Assembly (NCBI GenBank): GCA_003555385.1
Contig: PWHO01000244.1
Span: forward strand, 1-8,918
Source of the DNA: Bacteroidales bacterium
GTDB lineage: Bacteria; Bacteroidota; Bacteroidia; Bacteroidales; UBA7960
Length of the DNA stretch: 8,918 nt
Reading direction: 5' to 3'
Shown: piece after piece, positions 1 through 7,042 of the stretch
How positions within the stretch are numbered: position 1 is the first letter of the stretch
Layout: each line of letters opens with the position of its first letter
The notes under the pieces: generated by a model
What the model was told of the DNA's origin: nothing
The model's database searches: none
The model's input: the letters and a program-made list of their open reading frames with translations, nothing else
Position numbers and translations under genes: made by a program

Positions 1-104
1 AAAGAAGGGTAAGCCCTGGCATCGCACCGCTACGACCGCCTACCCTTGCTACCTTCCGGTCCTGGGGGAATTCAGCGGGAGCTGGTCGTACCCTGACTTA
101 CCCG
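1..104 (-). ncRNA. ffs: Signal recognition particle RNA (small bacterial 4.5S type)
   Basis: The RNA scaffold of the signal recognition particle; it binds Ffh and directs ribosomes making membrane and exported proteins to FtsY at the inner membrane. Read on the minus strand, the apical hairpin carries the conserved motif CAGGACCGGAAGGTAGCAAG (complement of about 45-64), with the GGAA tetraloop at 54-57 closed by CC/GG and the asymmetric internal-loop bases expected for Ffh binding. Two lower stems are visible: GGGTAAG (complement of 97-103) with CTTACCC (complement of 7-13), and TACGACC (complement of 84-90) with GGTCGTA (complement of 31-37). The 5' end is inferred from the -7 box at 108-115. 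The terminal stem is followed by TTCTTT, so the 3' end lies at or just past the window edge. Length near 100 nt fits the short Alu-less type. The RNA class is certain; the exact ends are estimates. Confidence 0.93.
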
Positions 105-107
105 GTG

Positions 108-115
108 CAAAAGTA
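108..115 (-). promoter_or_regulatory. Bacteroidota -7 promoter element of ffs
   Basis: On the minus strand this reads TACTTTTG, an exact match to the Bacteroidota sigma-70 (SigA-type) -7 consensus TAnnTTTG. It lies 4-7 bases before the inferred 5' end of the SRP RNA. I see no good TTTG -33 element about 19-20 bases upstream. Confidence 0.7.
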
Positions 116-149
116 TAAAAAATCCGGGGAAACCCTGTATTTATTTTGC

Positions 150-157
150 TATTTTTG
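150..157 (+). promoter_or_regulatory. Bacteroidota -7 promoter element of the DUF4199-GT2-miaA cluster
   Basis: TATTTTTG matches TAnnTTTG exactly. Its last base is the G of the GTG at 157, so a transcript starting a few bases downstream (about 162-165) could not use that GTG; this supports the ATG at 199 as the real start. A second near match (TATTTTG, 142-148) sits just upstream. There is no clear -33 TTTG. No further TAnnTTTG is seen in the gap before the glycosyltransferase gene, so this promoter probably serves all three genes. Confidence 0.65.
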
Positions 158-198
158 TGAGCAACGACATTCAAATATATACACCAACCCCTAAAGTC

Positions 199-756
199 AT
201 GGAAAACAACGACGAAAAACACGACCAGAACGAACAAACAATGCAGCCCCAAAAAAGCGGAATGGCCAATCCGGCTTTTCAATACGGTTTACTTATTGCC
301 GCCGGGCTGATTATCCTATCCCTGATTATCTACGCAGCGGGCATGATCACAGTCAACTGGATTTCCTATGTGGGTTACGCCATATTGCTTGGGGGTCTTG
401 TATTTGGAACCATTAAATTCCGGGATGACTATTCAGGCGGGTTCATCTCCTTCGGACGGGCGCTGGGCTTTGGCACACTTACGTCTTTTTTTGCGGCCCT
501 TATTTCTGCCGTCTTTGCCTTTGTGTTTTATAAAATGATTGCCCCGGATGCAATGAATGAACTCAGGATAGCCGCCGAGATCAACATCCTTGAAACCACT
601 CCCAATGTAACCGATCAACAACTGGACCTGGCTGTCAGAATGATCTCCCCGTTTATGATGGCCCTTACCTACTTGTTCTCCTATACATTTGTAGGATTTG
701 TCTTTTCCCTGGTCACTGCTGCTTTTCTGAAGCGCAATGACCCGATGGATTACTGA
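199..756 (+). CDS. DUF4199 domain-containing inner-membrane protein
   Basis: A 185-residue integral membrane protein of the DUF4199 family, which is largely confined to Bacteroidota and has no known function. After a polar, Asn/Gln/Lys-rich N-terminus (residues 1-25) four hydrophobic segments are visible at about 28-49, 53-73, 88-113 and 148-176. The charged stretch KFRDDYSGGFISFGRAL between segments 2 and 3 is the part most characteristic of the family. A roughly 35-residue polar loop separates segments 3 and 4, and the tail ends in KRNDPMDY. The open frame extends upstream to a GTG at 157, but that codon overlaps a -7 promoter element, so I chose ATG 199. No Shine-Dalgarno sequence is present. 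The glycosyltransferase gene follows after 46 bases on the same strand, probably in one transcript. Assignment rests on recognised sequence character, not on a profile search. Confidence 0.85.
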   Translation: MENNDEKHDQNEQTMQPQKSGMANPAFQYGLLIAAGLIILSLIIYAAGMITVNWISYVGYAILLGGLVFGTIKFRDDYSGGFISFGRALGFGTLTSFFAALISAVFAFVFYKMIAPDAMNELRIAAEINILETTPNVTDQQLDLAVRMISPFMMALTYLFSYTFVGFVFSLVTAAFLKRNDPMDY

Positions 757-802
757 AAAGAAACGAACGGAACAGATGCACAAGTCCAAAAATTCTTAAT
801 CT

Positions 803-2056
803 ATGACCCAGGAAGGAGTGATCCATGTGGCCATTCCCGCAATGAACGAAGCTGACTTCCTTCCCGCCACCATTGATTGTCTGACAACACAATCTTTCCG
901 TGATTTTAAGGTCTGGATATGCGTCAACCAGCCTGACGCCTGGTGGGAGAACGCAGAAAATCGACCCATCTGTGAAAACAATCAGCGTACCTTAAACTAC
1001 CTGACTCAGCAGGATCCCGTTAAATTCCGGATCCTTGATCATAGTTCACGCGGCAAAGGCTGGAAGGGTAAGGCCCATGGAGTCGGACAGGCCAGAAAAA
1101 CACTCATGGACCGGATTAACCAGGATGCCGGGCCGGAAGATATTATCGTGAGTCTGGACGCAGACACCCTGTTCGGCCCGGAATACCTGAATTCTGTAAA
1201 AAAAGTTTTTGACCGGCACCCCGGGGCCGTCGCCTTGTCCAATCCTTATTATCATTCCCTTACCGGGGATGAAAAACTGGATCGGGCGATGCTCCGCTAT
1301 GAAATCTATATGCGCCATTACGCTGTCAACATGTGGCGTATCCGTTCTCCGTATAGTTTTACCGCACTGGGGTCTGCCATCGCCATTCCGGTTAATGCGT
1401 ACCGGAAAATTGGCGGAATGACCGCCAAAAAAAGCGGCGAAGACTTCTACCTGCTTCAGAAACTCCGGAAAACCGGCTGGATATGTAACCATAACACCCA
1501 ATTGGTGTACCCCGGAACCCGTTATTCCGACAGGGTATATTTTGGCACAGGACCTGCACTGATCAAGGGAAGCAATGGAGATTGGGACAGCTACCCCGTT
1601 TATGGCCACCGCTTATTTGACATGGTGAGGAAGACCTATGATTATTTTCCCCATTTGTATGAGGAATCTGTGGAAACACCCATGTCAGGTTTTCTACGTG
1701 AGAAATTCCGGGAAACGGATCCTTTCCGCACAATCAGGCTAAATGCGCGTACAGCCAACGGATTTATCAAAGCCTGTCATCAAAAGATCGATGGATTACG
1801 GATATTGCAATTCCTGAAGGAATCTGCCGGGAAAAATCCTGTCAGTGACGAGTCCGGTTTAATCAGTTATCTGGAGCGGTTTCATTCACAGTATTTGTTG
1901 CCTGAACAGAAAGGGGGCGCCGGGTTCTTTTCTGCCGGTGAGATCCAACACCTGAATGAGCTGGATTTTAAAACCACCGGCATTGACCTGCTGGATAAAA
2001 TACGCGATCTGCTGAGAAAGATCGAAATCAGTCATCAGAAAAACGACCAGCCATGA
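803..2056 (+). CDS. Family 2 glycosyltransferase, soluble (GT-A fold)
   Basis: A 417-residue protein that should transfer a sugar from a nucleotide-sugar donor to an unknown acceptor in the cytoplasm or at the inner face of the membrane. The N-terminal GT-A domain shows the family's hallmarks: IPAMNE at 11-16 after the first beta strand, the metal-binding DAD (residues 119-121, in SLDADTLF), a conserved TALGSAIAIP segment at 187-196, and the acceptor-side GED (212-214) with likely catalytic Asp214. An unusual early stretch, CVNQPDAWW (40-48), may mark a subfamily. The C-terminal part (about 285-417) has no motif I recognise. No membrane segments or signal peptide are visible, unlike the dolichol-phosphate-mannose-synthase-like GT2 enzymes. 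Its stop codon overlaps the miaA start in ATGA, so the two are likely translationally coupled. Donor and acceptor cannot be assigned from the sequence. Confidence 0.88.
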   Translation: MTQEGVIHVAIPAMNEADFLPATIDCLTTQSFRDFKVWICVNQPDAWWENAENRPICENNQRTLNYLTQQDPVKFRILDHSSRGKGWKGKAHGVGQARKTLMDRINQDAGPEDIIVSLDADTLFGPEYLNSVKKVFDRHPGAVALSNPYYHSLTGDEKLDRAMLRYEIYMRHYAVNMWRIRSPYSFTALGSAIAIPVNAYRKIGGMTAKKSGEDFYLLQKLRKTGWICNHNTQLVYPGTRYSDRVYFGTGPALIKGSNGDWDSYPVYGHRLFDMVRKTYDYFPHLYEESVETPMSGFLREKFRETDPFRTIRLNARTANGFIKACHQKIDGLRILQFLKESAGKNPVSDESGLISYLERFHSQYLLPEQKGGAGFFSAGEIQHLNELDFKTTGIDLLDKIRDLLRKIEISHQKNDQP

Positions 2057-2991
2057 AATCATCAACTTCTCCATCCCCGCTCATTGTTATAACCGGCCCC
2101 ACTGCAACCGGGAAAACCCGTCTTGCTGCCAGGGTGGCCAGAGAAAGCCGGGGCGAGGTGATAAGTGCCGATTCCAGGCAGGTCTACCGTGGCATGGATC
2201 TGGGTTCAGGGAAAGACCTGAATGACTTTTTGATTGAGGGAGAAAAGGTTCCTTACCATTTGATCGACATCGCTGAGCCGGGAGAGGAATACAATGTTTT
2301 TGCCTTTCAGCAGGACTTTCTTGATGCCTACAGGGATATCATTTCCCGTAAAAGGCAACCGCTACTGTGCGGAGGCACCGGGTTATACATTGAGGCCGCC
2401 ATCGGGGGGTATCGTCTGCTGAAGGTTCCAAAGAACAGTGCCCTGCGCAAACAACTGTCGGGGAAGTCTATGGATGAACTGACAGCGATACTTAAAGAGA
2501 TGAAGCCTCTGCATAACACCACCGATACCAATGATAAAGATCGTTTATTGCGCGCCATTGAAATAGAAACCTATCAGCTTGCACACCAGGATCAGGTCCT
2601 GGATTATCCGAAACTGAACCCCGTAATATTTGCCATATGGTACGACCGGAAAGTGCTTCGCGAGCGGATTACCCGGCGGCTGGCTCAGCGCCTTGAGGAA
2701 GGGATGGCAGGCGAGGTACAAGGACTGCTGGATCAGGGGCTCCGGCCCGAACAACTTACGTTTTACGGGCTTGAGTATCGCTACCTGACCCGTTACGTAA
2801 CCGGCGAGATCAGTTTTGATGAGATGTTCAGAAATTTGAATACCGCCATCCATCAGTTTGCCAAGAGGCAGATGACCTGGTTCAGGCGAATGGAAAAATC
2901 CGGTCATCATATTCATTGGATGGACGGAGATCTTCCTGTCGAAGAAAAAGTCCGGTATGTGCTGAATCAAACCAGGAAACTCATACAATAG
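2053..2991 (+). CDS. miaA: tRNA dimethylallyltransferase (MiaA), divergent type
   Basis: Transfers the dimethylallyl group from DMAPP to N6 of A37 in tRNAs reading UNN codons. The 312-residue protein has the P-loop GPTATGKT (15-22), the DSRQVYRGMD motif (40-49) with the presumed general base Asp40, VPYHLIDI (66-73), GGTGLY (107-112) and the C-terminal signature AKRQMTWFRR (270-279). It departs from textbook MiaA in several places: GSGKDL (51-56) in place of the usual GTAKP; LHNTTDTNDKDRLLRAIEI in place of the NPRRVIRALEV region; and GLEY (239-242) where GYKE is usual. Bacteroidota often carry two MiaA paralogues, and this one resembles the divergent second form; whether it acts on the same tRNAs is unknown. 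It starts inside the last codons of the glycosyltransferase gene (ATGA overlap). No Shine-Dalgarno sequence is visible. No terminator is evident after the stop. Confidence 0.93.
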   Translation: MKSSTSPSPLIVITGPTATGKTRLAARVARESRGEVISADSRQVYRGMDLGSGKDLNDFLIEGEKVPYHLIDIAEPGEEYNVFAFQQDFLDAYRDIISRKRQPLLCGGTGLYIEAAIGGYRLLKVPKNSALRKQLSGKSMDELTAILKEMKPLHNTTDTNDKDRLLRAIEIETYQLAHQDQVLDYPKLNPVIFAIWYDRKVLRERITRRLAQRLEEGMAGEVQGLLDQGLRPEQLTFYGLEYRYLTRYVTGEISFDEMFRNLNTAIHQFAKRQMTWFRRMEKSGHHIHWMDGDLPVEEKVRYVLNQTRKLIQ

Positions 2992-3029
2992 CGGAATACT
3001 AAGTAATTCGATCATTCACTGAAACAATC

Positions 3030-3037
3030 TATTTTTG
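3030..3037 (+). promoter_or_regulatory. Bacteroidota promoter of the M14 peptidase gene
   Basis: TATTTTTG is an exact TAnnTTTG -7 element, 41 bases before the ATG at 3079. TTCG at 3007-3010, 19 bases upstream, is a one-mismatch candidate for the TTTG -33 element. This suggests the peptidase is transcribed independently of miaA, with a start near 3042-3044. Confidence 0.6.
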
Positions 3038-3078
3038 CAGATTACCCCATTTGTTAACCTTTAATTCCAATTCTGCCA

Positions 3079-4572
3079 ATGCGTTTTTTATCCTTTCTTT
3101 TCGTTACAATTGTCTCAGCCGGGATCATCTTTCTCCAGGGATGTGAAGCACCCCTTCAAACTCCCGCAGAATCCTCCGGGTTTGAAGACATCACTCATTA
3201 TGATCAAATTATTTCTTTTTGCCGGGATGCAGCCGGCAAAAGTGATCTCCTTGAAATGGAGGTGTTCGGACAGTCTGCGGAGGGGCGCGACCTGGTTGTT
3301 ATGAAAGCAAGCAATGATCAGGCAGGGCTACCCGAAGAAGAAAAGATCCGCATACTGATGTTTGCCCAGCAACATGGCAACGAACAGTCCAGTAAGGAAG
3401 GGAGTTTACTCCTGATCAGGGAAATTGCCAACGGAGAATTTGATCACTGGTTTAAAGATATTGAGCTTTATATCGTCCCGCAGGTCAACCCTGACGGAGG
3501 CGAAGAGAACAGACGTGCCAACGCCCAGGGGTTTGACCTGAACCGGGATCATGTGGTACAGGAAGCACCGGAGACCAGGGCACTGCACAGTCTTTTCCGG
3601 CAGTGGATGCCCCATGTCACCATTGATGTGCATGAATACTTTCCCTACCGTGATGCATGGGCTGAATTTGGCGGATACAAACAATTCGATGTACAGGTGG
3701 GGGTAACCACCAATATCAATATCGATCATCAGTTGCAGCAGTACAGCCTCACAGAAACCCTGCCATGGATCGAGCAGCACCTGGCCGCTGAAGGCTATAC
3801 ATTCCACAATTACCTTGTGGGACCGCCACCCTCGGAGGGTATTACCAGGCACTCAACCATAGATATCAATGACGGTCGTCAGAGTTTCGGGATCCTCAAT
3901 ACCATGTCATTCATTTACGAAGGAATCAACGGGCGCGACAGGTATTTGGATCAACTTGAACATCGCAGCATGGGACAACTGGAGGCAATGATTGCCATGA
4001 TGGATTTTATGCAGATTAACCGCAGGGAGGTCGTTGTCATGGTTAATGATTCCAGGGAGCAATTAAAGCACGGTAATGCAAAAGGTACTGTTGCCATTCA
4101 AACTGACTACGTCAGGAGCGGAGAGCCATTGTTTATGCCGCTGAAATCCTTTTCAACCGGTGCGGATACCGTTGTGCAGGTAGACAATTACCACCCCCTT
4201 GTGGAGCCGGTAGTTGTTACTGAACGACCACTGGGATATCTGATCCCCGGGGAAGATCATCAATTGATAGAATGGCTGTCACTCCATGATATCCTTACGG
4301 AAGAACAGTTGCCGGGAGAAGTCAATGTATATGCTTATCAGCTGGCAGAATCCGGCCCGGAAAAGGGTGAGACCCCTCCCAAAACTCAAATTCACATAGA
4401 TCAGGAAATGAACAATTATGTGTATGTATCCTCCGCCCAGCTGCATGGAAGTTTTCTCTCGCTGACACTTGAGCCGCATTCAGATATTGCCCTGGGCCGC
4501 CATCAGAACTTTGCATACCTGTTGGAGGGTGTTACGCATTATCCGGTATACCGGGTAGAGTCAGCTGAATAA
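3079..4572 (+). CDS. M14-family zinc carboxypeptidase, lipoprotein
   Basis: A 497-residue predicted metallopeptidase. The N-terminus is a lipoprotein signal peptide: a hydrophobic run at 2-18, then lipobox LQGC with acylated Cys22, so the mature protein is membrane-anchored in the periplasm or on the outer membrane. The M14 active site is complete: zinc ligands His99 and Glu102 (QHGNE) and His185 (DVHEY), NPDG (137-140), the substrate-carboxylate pair Asn155-Arg156 in DLNRD, and a likely catalytic Glu281 in SFIYEG. Residues about 318-497 form a C-terminal extension, probably beta-rich, with no catalytic motif I recognise. The gene has its own -7 box and is followed by a strong hairpin, so it is likely monocistronic. 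Substrate is unknown; peptide scavenging or cell-wall peptide trimming are both possible. The start was chosen because it gives a full signal peptide; the leader is A/T-rich without Shine-Dalgarno. Confidence 0.9.
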   Translation: MRFLSFLFVTIVSAGIIFLQGCEAPLQTPAESSGFEDITHYDQIISFCRDAAGKSDLLEMEVFGQSAEGRDLVVMKASNDQAGLPEEEKIRILMFAQQHGNEQSSKEGSLLLIREIANGEFDHWFKDIELYIVPQVNPDGGEENRRANAQGFDLNRDHVVQEAPETRALHSLFRQWMPHVTIDVHEYFPYRDAWAEFGGYKQFDVQVGVTTNINIDHQLQQYSLTETLPWIEQHLAAEGYTFHNYLVGPPPSEGITRHSTIDINDGRQSFGILNTMSFIYEGINGRDRYLDQLEHRSMGQLEAMIAMMDFMQINRREVVVMVNDSREQLKHGNAKGTVAIQTDYVRSGEPLFMPLKSFSTGADTVVQVDNYHPLVEPVVVTERPLGYLIPGEDHQLIEWLSLHDILTEEQLPGEVNVYAYQLAESGPEKGETPPKTQIHIDQEMNNYVYVSSAQLHGSFLSLTLEPHSDIALGRHQNFAYLLEGVTHYPVYRVESAE

Positions 4573-4613
4573 GTAAATAAAATATAAATTTTTAATATTT
4601 GACTCTATTTATA

Positions 4614-4665
4614 AGGGGGTACTCCTAAAAAAAGATACTTTTTTGGGAGTTACCCCTCTTTTTTT
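4614..4665 (+). terminator. Rho-independent terminator of the M14 peptidase gene
   Basis: An imperfect hairpin about 45 bases long, beginning 41 bases after the peptidase stop. The left arm (4615-4634: GGGGGTA, CTCC, then seven A and G) pairs with the right arm (4638-4657: CTTTTTT, GGAG, TTACCCC) around a three-base ATA loop, with small bulges at A4627 and T4650-4651. A T tract (4659-4665) follows. It lies upstream of the glutamine synthetase -7 box, so it should be outside that transcript and act mainly as terminator for the peptidase gene. A regulatory role as a DNA palindrome cannot be excluded. Confidence 0.7.
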
Positions 4666-4688
4666 AGACGTATGTTGTTTTTTATTGC

Positions 4689-4696
4689 TATATTTG
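4689..4696 (+). promoter_or_regulatory. Bacteroidota -7 promoter element of glutamine synthetase
   Basis: TATATTTG matches TAnnTTTG exactly and lies 24 bases before the ATG at 4721. Transcription would begin about 4701-4703, leaving a short leader of roughly 20 A-rich bases. No convincing -33 element is seen, which could mean that an activator is needed. Confidence 0.65.
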
Positions 4697-4720
4697 CCAC
4701 AAAACCTTAAAAAAACGACA

Positions 4721-6907
4721 ATGAGCCAAAGAACCAATGCCCTGCAATCCGCCCAGGGGCACAAAGAAAAGCCCTCTGCCGGATCACCTGCCAAAGTATC
4801 TGAATATTTCGGGATTGATGTATTCTCGGAACATATAATGCGTGATTACCTGCCCCTTGAAATTTTCAGGCAACTTACCGACAACAAGGATGCCTCCATC
4901 CAGATAGACAGAAAACTGGCTGACCAGGTGGCTGCTGCCATGAAAGCCTGGGCGGTTTCCCGCGGAGCTACCCATTATTCCCACTGGTTTCAGCCTTTGA
5001 ACGGTGCCACGGCAGAAAAACACGATGCTTTTTTTACACCAGCTGGGGCCGGCTCTTCTATGGAGCAATTTGACGGATCCCAGCTCGTTCAGCAGGAACC
5101 TGATGCAAGCAGTCTTCCCAGCGGAGGAATCCGCAATACCTTTGAAGCCCGTGGATACTCCGCATGGGACCCTTCCTCCCCGGCTTTCATTCTTGAGGGT
5201 ACACTTTGCATTCCTACCATATTTATAGCGTATACAGGCGAGGCACTTGATTACAAAACTCCTTTACTAAAATCCAACCAGCTGATCAATGAGATTTCCG
5301 TGGAAGTGGCACAATTATTTGATCGCGGCATCACCAGGGTGTATCCCACCCTGGGGTGGGAACAGGAATATTTTTTAATTGATGAGAGTTTTTACTATGC
5401 CCGTCATGACCTTACTCTGTGCGGCCGGACATTATGCGGACATACACCGGCCCGCGGACAGCAAATGGAAGATCACTATTTTGGTTCAATTCCCGGACGG
5501 GTTACGGCATTCATGAAGGAGTTTGAAGTGGCCTCGTGGCGGCTTGGAATTCCGGTCAAAACCAGGCACAACGAGGTGGCACCCAACCAGTTTGAACTTG
5601 CCCCGGTATATGAAGAGGCCAATATTGCTGTAGATCACAATCAGTTGGTGATGGTCGTGATGGACAAGATTGCCCGGAAACACAATTTAAGGGTCCTTTA
5701 TCATGAAAAACCCTTTGCCGGCATCAACGGTTCAGGCAAGCACAACAACTGGTCGCTGGCCACCAATACGGGAAAAAACCTGATGAGCCCCGGCCATACA
5801 CCCAAAACCAATTTGTTGTTTCTCTCTTTCTTTATCAGTTTCATCAAGGCTGTGAGCGAACACCCTTCCCTGCTTCGTGCTGCCATTGCTTCCGCAGGGA
5901 ATGACCACCGCCTGGGAGCCAACGAAGCCCCTCCGGCCATTATGTCGGTTTTTATCGGGAAACAGTTAACCGGAGTGCTTGAGGAAATTGAATCCAGGGT
6001 AGCAGATCGAAAAATGACTCCGGATGAAAAAACAGAACTCAAGCTGAATATCGGCAAAATACCCCAGATCATTCTGGACAACACCGACCGCAACAGAACC
6101 TCTCCCCTGGCCTTTACAGGTAACAAATTTGAATTCCGTGCCGTGGGCGCTTCATCCAATTGCGGGCCGGCCATGATTGTGCTGAACACCATTATGGCCG
6201 ACCAGCTCCGGCGGTTCAAGCAACAGGTGGACAAATTAATGGAAAAGAATGTGGAAAAAGATGAAGCCATATTCCGTACTTTGAGAACCTATATCCGCGA
6301 GTCGAAATTCATTCTTTATGAAGGGAATAATTACAGTGAGGAATGGATCAGGGAAGCTGCTGCAAGGGGACTGGAGAATACCGGCAATACACCGGATGCA
6401 TTGAGGAATTATGTATCAGGCAAGACCATTGATTTATTCAGCCGAAATGGAATCTTCACCGAAAAGGAAATGGTGGCCCGGTACGAAATCCGACTGGAAA
6501 CTTATGCAAAGGCTTTACAGATTGAATCCAGGGTGCTGGGTGATCTGGCCGGCAACCATATCATTCCGGTAGCGGTAGAATACCAGAACCGCTTGATTCA
6601 GAATGTTAAAGGCCTCAAAGACGTGTTGCCTGAATCCCTTTATAACGACCATGCGGGAAATCAGATTCATACCATCACAAAAATTTCCGAGCACATTTCT
6701 GAGATTAAAACCGATGTGGCTGACATGATAACCGCACGAAAAGAAGCCAATGCCATTGATTCACCCCGTGAAAAAGCCGAAGCTTATGCCAATCTGGTAA
6801 AACCCATGCTGGAAACGATTCGTTACCACATTGACAAGCTTGAGATCCTGGTTGATGACAGGCTCTGGCCCCTGCCTAAGTATAGGGAGATGCTTTTTGT
6901 GAAATAA
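4721..6907 (+). CDS. glnN: Glutamine synthetase type III
   Basis: ATP-dependent ligation of ammonia to glutamate, the entry step of nitrogen assimilation; type III enzymes are cytoplasmic dodecamers common in Bacteroidota. From ATG 4721 the product is 728 residues, the usual length for the family. Visible landmarks are the type III N-terminal region (GATHYSHWFQPLNGATAEKHD, about residues 86-106), the metal/substrate motif GWEQEY (Glu214, Glu216), RHNEVAPNQFE (Glu285), GINGSGKHNNWS with His341, and the type III signature NDHRLGANEAPP from Asn394 with Arg397, followed by a long helical C-terminal domain. The frame stays open upstream to 4643, but that region contains the peptidase terminator and this gene's own -7 box, and would add 26 hydrophobic, T-run-encoded residues, so I rejected the longer start. 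The gene is also named glnA in some Bacteroides work. It has its own promoter; no nitrogen regulator gene lies nearby. Confidence 0.97.
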   Translation: MSQRTNALQSAQGHKEKPSAGSPAKVSEYFGIDVFSEHIMRDYLPLEIFRQLTDNKDASIQIDRKLADQVAAAMKAWAVSRGATHYSHWFQPLNGATAEKHDAFFTPAGAGSSMEQFDGSQLVQQEPDASSLPSGGIRNTFEARGYSAWDPSSPAFILEGTLCIPTIFIAYTGEALDYKTPLLKSNQLINEISVEVAQLFDRGITRVYPTLGWEQEYFLIDESFYYARHDLTLCGRTLCGHTPARGQQMEDHYFGSIPGRVTAFMKEFEVASWRLGIPVKTRHNEVAPNQFELAPVYEEANIAVDHNQLVMVVMDKIARKHNLRVLYHEKPFAGINGSGKHNNWSLATNTGKNLMSPGHTPKTNLLFLSFFISFIKAVSEHPSLLRAAIASAGNDHRLGANEAPPAIMSVFIGKQLTGVLEEIESRVADRKMTPDEKTELKLNIGKIPQIILDNTDRNRTSPLAFTGNKFEFRAVGASSNCGPAMIVLNTIMADQLRRFKQQVDKLMEKNVEKDEAIFRTLRTYIRESKFILYEGNNYSEEWIREAAARGLENTGNTPDALRNYVSGKTIDLFSRNGIFTEKEMVARYEIRLETYAKALQIESRVLGDLAGNHIIPVAVEYQNRLIQNVKGLKDVLPESLYNDHAGNQIHTITKISEHISEIKTDVADMITARKEANAIDSPREKAEAYANLVKPMLETIRYHIDKLEILVDDRLWPLPKYREMLFVK

Positions 6908-6990
6908 TAAAGGGCTGGTTTGATTTCGGTGATACTCAGAAATTGCAGGTCAGGCCAAGCCCCACAAGCTGCTTTTATCTGAATCCTCAT

Positions 6991-6998
6991 TATCTTTG
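6991..6998 (+). promoter_or_regulatory. Bacteroidota -7 promoter element of the SDR gene
   Basis: TATCTTTG is an exact TAnnTTTG match, 44 bases before the ATG at 7043, and implies separate transcription from glutamine synthetase. No clear -33 element at the expected spacing. Confidence 0.55.
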
Positions 6999-7042
6999 AT
7001 ATCATCCGCAAAGGACGGTGTAATAATTAATAGTTGCTTGTT

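Noticed and set aside
49..282. Minus-strand open frame overlapping the SRP RNA gene and the promoter region
   Set aside because: It runs antisense to the DUF4199 start, covers both divergent promoters and half of ffs, and shows no recognisable protein character.
1046..1609. A 187-codon minus-strand frame inside the glycosyltransferase gene
   Set aside because: It is antisense to a gene with clear GT2 motifs, and the translation has no family resemblance.
4590..4602. Second possible -7 element (AATATTTG) before glutamine synthetase
   Set aside because: It misses the consensus T, lies upstream of the terminator hairpin, and a perfect element is present closer to the gene.
5701..6270. A 189-codon minus-strand frame inside glutamine synthetase
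   Set aside because: Antisense shadow of a strongly conserved region; serine/leucine-rich composition typical of reversed coding DNA.
6908..6985. Possible terminator after glutamine synthetase (GGGCTGG pairing with CCAAGCCC)
   Set aside because: The arms pair only with a bulge around a loop of about 30 bases and no T tract follows directly, so it is not a convincing rho-independent terminator.
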